From Euryodendron excelsum (lineage: Eukaryota > Streptophyta > Magnoliopsida > Ericales > Pentaphylacaceae), in the NCBI GenBank assembly GCA_033060915.1, contig CM065378.1, forward strand, positions 17,722,001 to 17,786,000: DNA of 64,000 bases. The letters are read 5' to 3'. Below are positions 34,766-47,053 of this stretch, in pieces; position 1 is the first letter of the stretch, and every line of letters starts with the position of its first letter. The translations under genes and the position numbers were made by a program. Under the pieces are notes generated by a model that saw only the letters and a program-made list of their open reading frames with translations, had not been told where the DNA came from and did no database searches.

Positions 34766-37453
34766 ATTGGAATATGGTTTTGAAAAGTGGTTTTATGCAT
34801 TTTTGAAAAGAGTTTTAGAAAAAAAATCATATTATGCAAAAGACTTTAGTTGACAACCCTTTTGAAGATCATTTCCATGAAAATTTGACTCTAGCCAAGA
34901 ATATGGTTTATATGGTTGGTGCTTGAAAACCATTCCAAAGAAGATTTTTTTAGAGCCATTATAATATTTATCTTGAAAAGATTAGGAGTTTTAAAAATTA
35001 ATATAATAATGACAACTTTTGGAAAACCATTTTGAATACAAAGATGGAGAGAATAAATCTTTGAAAACCATTTTTGAGAAGAGAATTTTGGAAACCATTT
35101 TTAAAGGAAACCATTCCAACAAGTTAGGGTTCATATAGCCAATGTAAAGGGAGACCACTCGAGAGAGAGTTTCATGGGGCCATTCTGATCACTAAACTTG
35201 AGAGAATAGAAACCTTGGGAATTAGGGAGTTTGAAAACCCTTTTTATGCAAGTTGGAATGCAAAGATGCAAATGTGTGAGTTAGGGGTTAATGGAGGATT
35301 TTTTAAGGCATGATTTCTAAGGTTTCATCTTAAACTTCAAGGGATCAACTCTTAGAACCATTTATTTTGAAAGGAATATTGAGCTTGGAAATGGTATGGA
35401 AATAAGAACAATGTAAGTTTTGTAAAACATGGTTATGAACATGGAAATGACACCAAACACACAAGACATGAACAAGATAGCAGTATGCAAAGGGGTCCTG
35501 AATACATACAAGGTTTGAGACTACACCACATAATCAAGGGGCTCCAAGACCATACTATCTTAAAGTAGGCTAGTAAGAGATCCCCCTACACGTGGCTCTC
35601 ACTAACTTTCCTCTAGGCATGAACTAGTAGCCATCTTGCTCCATGCATGCAAGAAAGGGGGGTAGAAAATGGAGATTAAAATAGAGAATAGCCTAAGTAG
35701 GCTAGGAGGGAGAAGAGAGGAGTGGAGGAAGAAAAAAATGTAAAATAAATACCACCTTTTACCTTCAATACACTTGCAATCTTCTATGGATGTCTTGACT
35801 TGAACTTGGATAGCTTCAAGTAGGCTTGAGGGGCTAGAAAGAGGAGTTCTATGGTGTATAAGGCTATGTAGGTGAAGTGTACGGGTTAGGGGGAGGTGGA
35901 ATCTATCCTAAATGTTAGAGGAGTGGGTTGTATATAGAGATTTGAGGTTCTAGAGCAGTTTTAGCAAAGTTTCGCATCAATTTTCGATTCTGAAATATGC
36001 AAAAGCGGAGGCCTGTATTTATAGGCAAATTTTTGGACACTGGAGTATGTAGGACATGCGCCTGTGTAAAATTTACACAAGCGCATGTGCTACATCCGCT
36101 GGTACTGTTCCACATAATGAAGGCCACATGGCACTCCCTATATTGGCTAAATCTTAAGGGTTAAGCGAAGTTTGATCAATTTGATCAAAATCTGGGCGCA
36201 TGTAGCATACGCTCCGTCACCGAAAGTATTCGTTTAAACTTTGCCTCGATAATTAAGCCAATCGGGAGTGTTTCGAAAGAATTGGTTGCATCCACGGTGT
36301 TCTCTTAGGGTTTCTCGTGAACTTTCGAGTTTTCAAAAAGTTTGAACGATGTTCGGAAGTGTGAGGTATCGTCTCGAAACAGGTGCATAAAATTGCATAT
36401 TTGCGGAGCGTCTGTGATACGCTCTGCAGGGGTTCAAAAGTAACTATTTTTGTGCCGCATGATCGAGGCCTTCGGGAAGTGATCTCTCCGATCGGACCGT
36501 ACCAATGGAAAGTACTTTGAAAATATTTTCAGGAATTTCCTAATTTATGAATTTATCAAGTCATTTGACGGTGCGTTATGATCAGGAAATTGGAAAAAAA
36601 GTCAATCTTGGTAGAGCGTTTGTGAGACGCTCTAGGGGTGATTGAAAGTAGCAATTTTCGAGCTACGCAATGAGGGACTTAGGGGAGCGATCTATCTGAT
36701 CGAGCTATATTGATGGAAAGACCTATGAATGAGATTTCGAGAATTCCTCAGTTTATGCATTTCTCAAGTCATTTGATAACGCGTTATAACCAAAGAATCG
36801 AGAAAAAAGACAATTTTGGCGGAGCGTCTGCGAGATGCTTTAAAGGACTTTCATTGAGTCGGGAGTGTTTAGAGTCGTAAGATCCTCCTTAGATTAAACA
36901 GGGGTGTATGACAAGGCCCACCGTTCAATATTCTACGACTGGTGTAGTTTTCGGGGCGCGTTTGGATTGCTAGGAGCAAAATGGTCATTTTGATCGAGTT
37001 TAGTTAAAAAAGATCAGGAATGGACCGGAGTGTTATGTTAAGCGTGCCGAGTTATTCAGGGATGATCCCGGGAGAGTTTTTCACTGTTCGGTGGGATTTG
37101 TATGGTGCTGGAGTGTTTAGGGGTAAAATGGTCATTTTAACAGGAATTAGCCAAAACGGGACCAAAATTGGACAAAATGGCGTGCGGAGTATGCCTAACT
37201 GCTTAGTAATACTTTAGAAATGCGGACTTACCATTTTGAGAAATTTTGAACTTTCTCAAAACGTGCTTGGAGGCCCAAGGGGCAAGTTTGGTTATTAGGC
37301 ATCTATTGGGCCCAGCGAGCTCGAGAAGCAGTTGATTAATTGGATAAGGGTTTGAAAGTTGATTTGGACTTAAATATACTTACAAAATTTTGAAAGGAAA
37401 TTCGGTCAGATTGAAGATTGTTGAGAGAGTAAAAATGAGATGCTTACAATATC

Positions 37454-38140
37454 AAAGAAAAAAAAAATGGCCACATGAAACTGCATCCTAAAAAGATGAT
37501 ATCAAAGGGCAAGTTGCACCATTTAGGATCATGAAATAAACAAGGAGAATAATGTCATAGCGCAGATTATCATTGCTGATTTATTAGTCCTGTCCTGATT
37601 ATAATTAAGTGGCCGCCATGTCACAAAGTGGCCCCCTCGAACAGGTCACAGATTAATCTTATTTGATACGAAAGATAAACAACCATATGAAGTCCTAAAC
37701 TAGTTGTAATTTAAAACACAAAAGCATCTTGAATCCTCACGGTTAATCTTCGTTTGAACTCCAAAACAAGCTTGCTTTTTAAACTTTGCAGGTTTCTGGT
37801 TGATGACACGACCAGATTACAATACGGACTGAACCAAAAGTCCTAACTTTCAAAAAATAGTTCAGCAGAGTTTTGTGGGGCAAACAAGTTGAATTGTGCT
37901 TTCAATTAAAATTAATGATGGGTATTTTATTAACGAAGTTATACAATTAATATTTCTGTTCTTTTCCCAAAATCCTTAATAGCCATTTCTTTTCCTTGGC
38001 GGTAACGATGTAGACCATGGGATTTTTTTTTGTTTTCTATATATAAACTCAATAAGGCCTCAGTATCTGGCTATCTTGGCTCTTCAATCTTCTAGGATCT
38101 TATACTTTGGAAGTTTTCAAAAGATTGCAGATTAATTCTA
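37454..38140. other. Upstream region of the RING-H2 gene
   Basis: About 0.7 kb between the Ogre-A target duplication and the ATG of the RING-H2 gene. It should hold that promoter. A TATATATAAACTC stretch at about 38038-38050 sits roughly 95 bases before the ATG and could be a TATA box. No gene seen. Confidence 0.55.
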
Positions 38141-38358
38141 ATGGGTTTTCCTCAAACTCAAACCCCTCCTCACTTGTATTTTCAATCTCTTCAACTTAAA
38201 TTTTACAGGCCTTCATATTCTCAATTCCAATACTCTTCTCGGTAATTCTTCTTCTCTTGTTTTACTTGTTCTACCTCAAGAAAAGGGCTTCTGTCGTCTC
38301 CTCTCCCCAAACAACACTTTCAAGGAGCTTAAATCGAGCTCCGTTTGCCTCTTCAGTG

Positions 38359-38393
<35 letters not shown>

Positions 38394-39227
38394 GTCCATA
38401 CCCAAGATTGAAAGATATGATATTTGATCATGTACTGTGCTCCAAACAAGATGATCAATTAATTGTACACCTGGAGTATCAAGGTCTGCTATTTTTATAT
38501 ATCATATATAAATTCTTTTATGGTTCAGTGCAGCATTTTATCAGCCTCCACCAGTTCATGCACGGAACTCATGCATGCAGAGTCGCATATAAGCTTGTTT
38601 GAATTCCTCTAATTTCACATTTCCTTTATGTCTGCAGAGTGAGATGGGATTTAAGGGAAACCTCAAAGACAAGCTTCCAATAATCTTGTTCGATGAAGAT
38701 TTAAGGTCGAGGGATCCAATGTAAGCCTTTTAAATCTCCCATAAGTCACAAGCGACCAAGATTGGAACTTAAAATCAAAACCAGAACACCCACCCCAAAC
38801 ATAACTCACAGTTGTATCAACATCACAATCAAAATTGATTTTTTCATTTCTTGAAAGTCAAAATAACCAGGAAACCCAAATTTTTGATGCCCTGTAATTC
38901 CATGGTGAAAGAAAAGGGAAATCCTTGTCATTGGAAAGGTATATTAATTACCTTAATTAGTTCCATGTACTGAAAGTGATAATTAACCTAATCAAATTCA
39001 TGAAAATCTGTCACAGGTGCTCATGTTGTGTTTGTTTGGGAGAATTTGAGAGGGAGGAGCTGCACCAGATCCCAACATGCAAACACGTGTTTCACGTTGA
39101 TTGCATACATTACTGGCTCCATTCGAACCTCACTTGTCCACTTTGTAGATGCTTCATCGTCCCTGCCACCGCCCGACATGGCCATTCACAACTTGGACCC
39201 AACCTTGATATTCAGAACGTCAACTAG
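38141..39227 (+). CDS. RING-H2 finger protein, ATL58/59-like, with a frame break in exon 1
   Basis: Three exons: 38141-38355, 38638-38720, 39017-39227 (stop TAG). Exon 3 has the RING-H2 finger: C-x2-C in CCVC, then CKHVFHVDC and CPLC, spacing as in ATL-type E3 ligases. Exon 1 encodes LQLKFY and, one frame over, AFIFSIPIL plus a run of Ile, Leu, Phe and Tyr ending in basic residues; together they match the single membrane segment of ATL58/59-type proteins. The two halves are one base out of register: TTTTACAGGCC (38201-38211) lacks one C. With that base, exon 1 would be exactly 72 codons and all phases fit, giving a protein of about 169 residues. Family members are membrane ubiquitin ligases. 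The break is either a null allele or a sequence error. Confidence 0.82.
38206..38207 (+). other. Single-base deletion in the RING-H2 gene membrane segment
   Basis: Between TAC (38204-38206) and AGGCC the family expects Tyr-Gln-Ala. One C is missing, so the upstream frame would read into RPSYSQF. An alternative reading, a 3' splice site at TTTTACAG, would drop a conserved junction and needs an upstream donor that I do not see. Confidence 0.65.
38362..38389 (+). repeat. (TC)n microsatellite in intron 1 of the RING-H2 gene
   Basis: A TC run starts six bases after the exon 1 donor (GTGAGA). Confidence 0.9.
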
Positions 39228-39486
39228 AACCCACAGATCGTTTCTCCCGAGCAGCAAGAACAACCAGTTAGTGTTCTTAACGCAGATATATGTAGCTAAT
39301 AATTTAAGAGAACATCACATGGTACTAATGGAAGGATCGTCAAGTACTACTGGTACTGTATGTATTTGCAGAGCATGAGATGGGTTACTCGCATCAAGAT
39401 TCCATACGAGAGAGAGAGACGCATTCTAATTTCCATACGCGCGAGAGAGAGAGAAAAATCAATGACAAGATATTTATAGTTTTATG

Positions 39487-39852
39487 GGTAATTATACTTT
39501 ATCTTTTAAGTATAAATTAAATAACTTTTTTATCATTTGTAAGTAAGTACATAACCTTTCTTATATTTGAATTTATTTACAAAGTGAGAAAAAATTATTA
39601 GAGTTAACGATAATTCTGTTATAAGAGTATTTTTATTATTTTATTTTTTAAAAATAAAATATAAAATTTTTTTTTTGTACTTTTATGTTAAAATAAAGTG
39701 TTGTTATAAGAGTATTTTTGTTATTTTATTAAATCTGTTATAATTTCATTCACTTTGCAAATAAATCCAAACCTAATAGGATGATGTATTGATTTTTAAA
39801 CCACAAAGGGTCATATAATTTTTGCTTACTACAAGAGTAAACTGTAATTACC
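39487..39852. mobile_element. Foldback MITE with long inverted arms
   Basis: The left end GGTAATTATACTTTATC pairs with the right end, reverse complement GGTAATTACAGTTTACTC. Further in, ATTTATTTACAAAGTGAG (about 39568) pairs with CACTTTGCAAATAAAT (about 39751). The arms are around 130 bases, the interior AT-rich, no ORF. It lies just after the RING-H2 gene. Target duplication is not clear. Confidence 0.6.
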
Positions 39853-39921
39853 TCTAATTTTATACATGTGCAGCAGAGGACTTGTATAAAGATGAAACAA
39901 AAGGCGAGATATATATCCTTT

Positions 39922-40103
39922 GGGTAATGTTATACAAATAAAAAATTCAAACAAAATTTTTATATAAAATGATATTTTTGAATGAGAGCTTTTCACTTCA
40001 AAATAAACACCCACTATAATAATTTTTAATTACAAAACTGCCATTTTTACATTATTTTAAATACAAATTTTGTACGAAATTTTTTCTAAGAATAACATTT
40101 TCC
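39922..40103. mobile_element. Short MITE-like inverted repeat
   Basis: The left end GGGTAATGTTATAC and the right end, reverse complement GGAAAATGTTATTC, match at 10 or 11 of 14 positions, with T/A-rich sequence between that can also pair. It sits in the space between the RING-H2 and CSLG stop codons. No target duplication was found, so this is tentative. Confidence 0.3.
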
Positions 40104-40179
40104 ATATCGTTCTGATCAATAATACTGCATGCAGGAGGGAAAATGAGTGTAGAAATGTGAAAATTATAACAGCGATAGT

Positions 40180-43100
40180 TTAAAAAGCCGAAGAGGATGC
40201 CAAGTAAAGAACCGATACCAGAACTACTGATGTCAATGTGATCTTCATAGGCATCTTCCCTTTGTCAGTTCTGAAGACCATGGCTTCATATACAGGCCAG
40301 CTATATACCACAGCCAAACCTGCTATGAACATTTGCACAAATAGATCCTCAAATTTTCTAATATTGCTGAAGGCTTGAATGATGCCAAAGACAAATGATA
40401 ATAAATTGATCAGCGCTGCCGTTGTCATCGGCACGAATATGGGCGGAGCGACTCCAAATTCAAAAATCCCCCGGTCATATCGCTTGCCTAGTTCCTTGTC
40501 ACCGCCCAACTTGCTTGTCACGTTGAATCCAAATGTGGCCATGCCAAAGGACTTGAGTAAGTATTCGCCTAACCCAAACAAAAAACTGGAGAGTCCCCTA
40601 ATCATCCACATTCGCTGCCCGTTCCACCACCTTCGGACTGTTCCTCCCGCTAATGTGAACTCGAGAAAATTTTGTGTATAGGTTCCAAGGAAAAGAAATA
40701 CATACATGAAAAACCAAGGATCCAAGACCTGCAACACCCAGTTATTTTATCAGTAATTATCTATTCTAATATATAAAGAGAGTATTTCAATTAGTATCTT
40801 TGAAGCTGGGTAATCCAGTTTGACTATTTTTTTTCTCAAATTATTCTATTAACGCTTCGTTTGAAACTCGGATTTTAAGTGGGAAAAGAAAAATGTGAAA
40901 GAAAAAATAACAAAATGAAAGAGTATTTTTATTCTCTTTTCCCTCACGTTTTTCTTTTCCTTTACTTTTTCAATCGAAAATCTAAATTTCAAACAAAGCG
41001 TAAATATATTTTGTTACTATTTTAATTAACTCGCTTTTCAATAACTGTAAGAGAAAATAAGCAAGATAAAAAACAATCCAAATACTCTACGCAGTTACCT
41101 TGATAACTGTTTTAGTTATTTATAAATTATGAATTGCATTATCCTATTCGACGACCATCATGGTCGGCCACAATAATTTAAAAATTACACACCACACTAA
41201 TATGTAATATGTGTGGATATATGTATTGAATACTTCATAGCATCACCACACCAAGTTTAGACTTTTATCTTATTTTTAACTAGAAATCAATCAATTGATA
41301 ATCATGTCTGACGGGGATAGATGATGTTGCAAAATCACCAATCGTTGTGTACATACCTTTGGGAAGATTGAGAGAGAGTTGAGAAGAGCTAGCTGGGGCA
41401 GGAAGGCATAAATAGTTATGGGAATCGCCCAAATGGCCAAAAAGGCATAGTGGGTATAACAGAGGGCCAGGAAAGGGTTCAAGGATTGGACGCCCAAGGT
41501 TACTGGGCTGTACTTACAAAAGCCCACTTCAAGAAAACCCACATACCACCTCTTAGTTTGATTCAGCAAGTCTTCGAGATTCATCGGTGCATCCCCCAAA
41601 AATGCAGGTCTGTTTGGATGGCAGAAAACGGATCTCCAACCCTCACATTGCAGCCTATAACCCGTGTAGATGTCCTCAACCAAGGTTCCGTACCAGAAGC
41701 CCACCTGCACATATTGGAACCGACTCATCATCAAATGATATGTCTGAATCTTTCTTTACAAGTACTTGACTGTAGAACTGCAAATGAGTTGAGCATAGTT
41801 CAAACAAGTTTTAATCGAGTCAAGCTCTAGTAATTTGATTTTTTAAGTGTATATAAGCTTATCGAATCAAATTTGAGTTGAGCTCTTAAAATTTTCTAGA
41901 CTTAAAATGTAGTCAGGCTCAATTTGTTTACACAACGAGCCGATCTTTAACGAATTTTTAACCAGCCAAACTCGAGTAATTGGGTTTGTTTTACAGCCCT
42001 ACTTGACTGACATGGTGAAAACATCATATTGTAGTTTTATGAAAGTCCAAAGCAACGACAAAAGTGTTACCTTAGAGCCCCATTTGGTTTGGGCCTCAAA
42101 ATTGCAGCCAGCCACATGGTCTGCCAGTGACAAAACTTCTTCCGACCGGATTGGCCTATTCACAAGATTATCAGGGCTTAGTTCTGGACTTTCTGGGGGA
42201 AGAAATGACGATGGGCCTCCGAAGAGAGCTCGCCGACGGAAGAAACATCCAGTGCCCGTATATGGAGGACCCCCCAAGCCATCCATCCCAGCAGGTTCAA
42301 TTTGATACTCATGCTTAAATTCAGAATGATATACATCATTCTGGTTGACGCCATGGAAGATTTGGGGAAACTGAACGAATGCTAGCCGTGAGTCTATACG
42401 AGTGTACAAGAGATAACATAGAGCACGAAGAGGTGTTTGTGGATCATTTGAGTACATGTCACAGTCCAGGGTCAGGATTATTGGTGCATTGGTCATGGCG
42501 GCCGATACTCGAAGCTTCAAAATATACACAGGAAACGATTTTGTGAACTTCGATATATACGTACAAGAAAGATATATAATACTTTTTGATGGGTAGATAC
42601 AAAAAAATTCACATAATGAAAGATCATGAAGCTTTGAGAGGCAGGCTAATTACCAGCACATTAAGTGCACCGGCCTTAAAATTGTGGGGGGTCGTCCTGC
42701 TTTTTTCTCTAGATACGTAGACAAGGTTTGGCATCTCATGACCTGTGATGTCCTTGTCTTTGCCACTCTCCAAGAGAACCTGCTCTCAACATATATATAT
42801 ACCAATGTATCAGCCGCAGCTATATATACTCATCATTTTTTTTTTTTTTTGGCTTAAAATCAAATGTAGACTAAACCATTATTCATATTAGCTGTTATAA
42901 AAACTGCTGGGTTGAACTTTACATGGTTAGTGAGGGAAAATAGAAGTTTATATGTATAACCTGAATGACGGTGGGATGATCTTGACGCGTAGAACCATCT
43001 GTCCATTTCCTGAAAGCTTGGAGTTCCTGCTCATCAGTGATGTAATCACGAGGAACGCTCACTCTTTCGACCACGCTCTCAACCCTCGTTTTAATGCTTT

Positions 43101-44862
43101 CGTACATAATCTGCCAAAAAAAAAAAACAAAAGAAAATTTCAAAAATGAAATAAAGTAAAACATTCTGAAGCATTACTTCAGTTATTACCAAATCTACCA
43201 AATCCCCTGATTGAAGGGGTTGAAGAGAAAAAAAGGAGAGGTGTTTTTCCCCTCTCCCCTGACACACCCCCTCTCCGGCCCACCTCAAATTTTAATTATA
43301 TTTACTTTTATATCATTTGCACACTTTTCTCATTAGTTTTAATCCAGATTTGTTTTGTTATTTTTGTGTTTTTTTTTCCTTGGTTTTTTTTTAACCAGTT
43401 TTTTTATTTTTTATTAATTTTAATTTTTTATCAGTTTTATTTTTCTCTTTAAATAAATTTTTTTTAGTATATGTTTGTAATCTTTTGTTTATTTTTAGTT
43501 GTAAATTTTAGGAGTCATTATTTGTAAACATTTAAAGAGAGAGCGAAATTCTGACATATGTCAGGAGTTGTAAAGGGTTTGAAGAGAGGTAGTTTAAAAG
43601 GAATGAAAGGTTTTGACATGGGTCAAAAATTAAATAAAACAAAAAACAGAAAAGAAAATTGATAGAAAAAACAGCAAACAAAACTTATTAAAAAAAAAGA
43701 AACAAAACTAATAAAAAAAACAAAATTAAATAAAAATTAAACAAAATTGAAAAAAAAAAAGAGATACACAAAAATATATAAAAAAAGTGGGGTGTCGAGT
43801 TAGGAAGATAATTTAAAAGAAGAAAGAGATTCTTACATATGTTAAAAATTATATAAAATAAAAAAATTTGATGAAAAAAAATAATAAACAAAACTAATAA
43901 AAAAACAAAACTAAATAAAAATTAAATAAAATTAAAAAAAAAGTAAAAAAGTTTAAATAACTTGTTATTTTAAAAAAGAAAAAGATGTATAAAAATAATT
44001 TAAATGGGGTACAAAATTTGCAGTGGAGAGCTGTGTCAGACGTGGGATGGGAGAAGCAATTTGCCAAAAGCAAGATATGGAAAAGCTGCATATGGCAGCA
44101 GCAGTCTTCTTTGAATTGGTGCCTCTTTCTTTGACATGTGATTATCTTGTGTCCATGCATAGGGACAATAATATATGGATTATAACAATATATATATATA
44201 TATATATATAAATATATATATATTCATGTGATTTCATAAAACGGACTATTTGTAATTGGGTAACTGGTGTTAACTTTAGTGATCTGGGGATGGATTACCT
44301 TAACTTTATCAGTCTCTGGGAACCAAGCAGCAGGGTTTGATCCAAAGTATGCTTTAGGACACCTCTCTATTATCCTATGCTTCCTACAGTATGGCAACCA
44401 GTGGGCGGCAAACTTTGCAGCCTCCATGAAGGCGAAGAGTGTCAACTGAGAGCCTCCATCGTCTGATATATAGACCGACAACTTCTCTGTGGGATAATCA
44501 TAGGCCATCACTGATAGGGCTGTGCTCAAAACACTCATCGGAGGCTCCTTGTATGGATCAGCCGTGCATATAAACACGTCCAATGCCGGATAATTGCTCT
44601 CTTTCACCACTTTTGCAAGGTTTTCTGGGAAAACCTTGCGACGGATTGGCCTCATGCGAAAACCTTGGTAAGTTACCCACATGAAAGCAAGCACAAAATC
44701 GGCAACCAACAAGGCAAGAGAGGTTATGGTGGTGGATTGGAGTAGAGTAAGGAAACGGTGGTGTAGCAGAGCCGATACGGCACAGAAGTAAACGAGAGCG
44801 AATACTCTGTTCAGCCATGTGCGACGGAGGGGAGCCCATGAGTGAAGAGTAGCTGCCTCCAT
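40180..44862 (-). CDS. CSLG: Cellulose synthase-like protein G (CSLG), GT2 family
   Basis: Six exons on the minus strand: 44299-44862, 42961-43110, 42654-42779, 42071-42514, 41357-41704, 40180-40728. All join in phase 0 to 726 residues, normal for CSLG. Two N-terminal membrane helices are followed by the glycosyltransferase domain: substrate-binding Asp in SDDGGS, DCDMYSND (DxD), the catalytic-base Asp in LVEDIYTG and the QxxRW motif as QTKRW, then about six C-terminal helices. The segment NFKAGALNVL is typical of the clade. CSLG enzymes sit in endomembranes; some members transfer glucuronic acid to triterpenoid aglycones rather than building wall polymer (known for relatives, not shown here). 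Intron 5 holds a Tourist-type MITE, intron 1 an AT microsatellite. Frame intact, all catalytic motifs present. Confidence 0.95.
40853..41000. mobile_element. Tourist-type MITE in CSLG intron 5
   Basis: Terminal repeats CGCTTCGTTTGAAA and, reverse complemented, CGCTTTGTTTGAAA, flanked by TAA on both sides (40850-40852 and 41001-41003). The 3 bp TAA duplication and the size of 148 bp fit PIF/Harbinger-derived Tourist MITEs. Confidence 0.85.
44189..44224 (+). repeat. (TA)n microsatellite in CSLG intron 1
   Basis: TA units with one AA interruption, about 75 bases from the exon 1 donor. Confidence 0.88.
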
Positions 44863-47053
44863 GGTAGTGGTGCTCTTGATTTCTGTTGGACCACTAATTT
44901 CCTTGCTTCAATATTACACCTTATCTATAATCTAATTCCATACAAATCACCTTCATTCATTGAAGAGATTCTAATCAATTTATTTATGGGTTTACCAAGA
45001 GCAACTGCACAGGAGGAGCTGTTTCTTTCAAGGAATATTTTAGTCCTATGAAATTTTTATGGACAAAACGTAATAATACTTTTAAAATAATGTCCAAAAA
45101 ACAGTAGCACTTTGATTACCACAAATAATTACGTCATTTTAGATAAAGATTCAATATAATAGCATTACTTTTCTTCCAAATCAAGACTAGCACATGGTGA
45201 CCTTTCCTCTAATATATAATGTGCCTCCTCTCAAAATTGTATTTATCGAAAAATTCTATTATAGTGGAACTTCTATCCAGAAAAGTCCAGTAGATTGATG
45301 TGGTAGCGAAGAGTCATTGCGATAGTCGCATGTGGAGCATCGTACTCTATGTTACCCTACCGTGTACTCTGCTTTAAGAGGAGACAAAACTTCCGACTTC
45401 AATTCTTTTAAAATTTAAAAAAAAAAAAAATCACGTTTTTTGTGGGATTGTCTTATTAATATAATATTAATAATAAAGGCCCTAATTAAAAAATAGAATT
45501 ATGTTAGTTGACTTTCAAATGTAATTGATACATCACCTAATCAATCAACAAGATTAGATTAGCGGGGAGATCTTTGGAATACATGTTTTATGTTTGTTTC
45601 AATCTTAAAGGAGTGAACTTTAGTTTTTTTTTTTTTTTTATATATCCATAAATGGGTAATTCTAATTATCATTTCCATGTTAAATATGACCTTTCTCTCC
45701 CCCAATGCTTTAGTACTCTGTCTCCAGCATCTTACTAATATAAAAAGAGGCTAACACCAGTGAATTTTTGGATGCATATTTTTGCAAAGACCATTTTGCC
45801 CCCATTTTACTTGAAATGGCGCTGGACTGCTGGCATGGGTTGACTGGTCTTGCACAGTGCAGTGCCAGTTTTGCCCCTGCTTTCAGTTTTATTTTTTATG
45901 CCTTGTTGGCATGTCATTGTGAAGGCTACTCGTCTTGTCTCACTCAAATGACTTTTTTATCCTTACTTTAATTTTTATTATCCAACTATTGCTGTCATAT
46001 TCTTGTGGACCTTGCAAGTTTTGTCTTGTAGTATGTATGAAAAAATATATACTGTAAATGTCTGTTTAAACTCACATATGATGTATATGTATATATATAT
46101 ATAGATCTATACGTGTGTATATATATATATATCTCTGTGAAGTCTTTTAGATTTTTTTCTTTGTTTAGTTTGTGTGAGTGGAGGGTAATGCTCCACGTCA
46201 CATGGTTTATTTTCTAGCTTTTGTTCATTATATATATTATTGTATAGAAAAGTGATGTGTGATGTCTAATATTAATGAGGTGGATGTGAAATGCCAACTT
46301 TAATCTTTTGATGTTTTGATTCTCTTTGGACGTATAAGGGTAGTAATGGAAGTAAAGTTTTTTGCCAGCTATTGTTATGCTTGAGGAAGGTGATTCCTAT
46401 CTTTTAATGCAGCAGTAATCTATCTCCTTAAAAAAAGATACACATATATGAACTCTTAAATATGCTTCTCTTTTGAATTTTGTGTTGTGCTTTGCTAGCT
46501 CATTTTTTTAGTGAAAATAGGTCCACATTATTAACTCATGGAGCTTAATGCCGCAGAAGGGAGAGAGAAAGAAATGACTATGTCACTTCATGTCTCTATC
46601 ACCTACTTCGATCTCCAGCTCACTCTCAAGTTTAAGGGTATCTCCAAGGCTGTTAGTTATTTTGAAGAGTCAAAATATATTAAATTAATGCAATTTTTAT
46701 GTTGAAAAGTCACTTTTAAAAAATCACTCTAACCATACACTTTATTTTAGCTAACTATTAAAACTAACTTTCTTATTTTTGAAAACAAATGTTATGTTGC
46801 ATGCCATATCATCATTATAGTGATGACATGGCACCATGACATGTCATGCCTTGTCATCATCGTAGTGATGATGTGGCATGCCACGTCATCAAATTTGAAA
46901 TGGTCAACATATTTCTAACGGTCATATTCCCAACAGTAATATTCTTCCAACAATCATATTCTTCAAACTCTTATATAAATAAGACCCTTCTATCATTTCA
47001 TTTATACGAATATCAAATCTAACTACTTTCATATTCAATCTTTCGGTAATGTA
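44863..47053. other. CSLG upstream region and flank of the Harbinger element
   Basis: The part next to 44863 should hold the CSLG promoter. No gene is supported; ORFs are short and AT-rich, with TA repeats near 46084-46130. From about 46637 (GGTATCTCCAAGGC) the sequence may already belong to the PIF/Harbinger element, whose termini often look like this, but the opposite end was not identified. Confidence 0.45.

Larger units (their letters stand above)
28474..37448. mobile_element. Giant Ogre/Tat-like Gypsy solo LTR (Ogre-A) holding a CACTA element
   Basis: It starts TGTCGCGCCCTGATTTTT and ends TGCTTACA, flanked by ATATC (28469-28473 and 37449-37453). Without the nested CACTA element it is about 4.33 kb. 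It shares its start, a GAGTGCGACTAGGTTTGAATTG block, an AACTTGATTAAGGTGAG block, CCTACCCCGCC and GGTTGCCTACGTAT blocks, and long GAAA-rich stretches with 48629-53874, so both are one family. LTRs of 4-6 kb are known for Ogre-type Ty3/Gypsy elements. No gag or pol is present. The rest of the sequence has no supported genes. Confidence 0.82.

Noticed and set aside
39028..39378. 116-codon alternative frame over the RING-H2 exon
   Set aside because: The overlapping frame has the complete C3H2C3 RING signature; this one has none.
41450..42318. Plus-strand ORFs of 63 to 126 codons
   Set aside because: They are shadows of CSLG exons 4 and 5 on the other strand.
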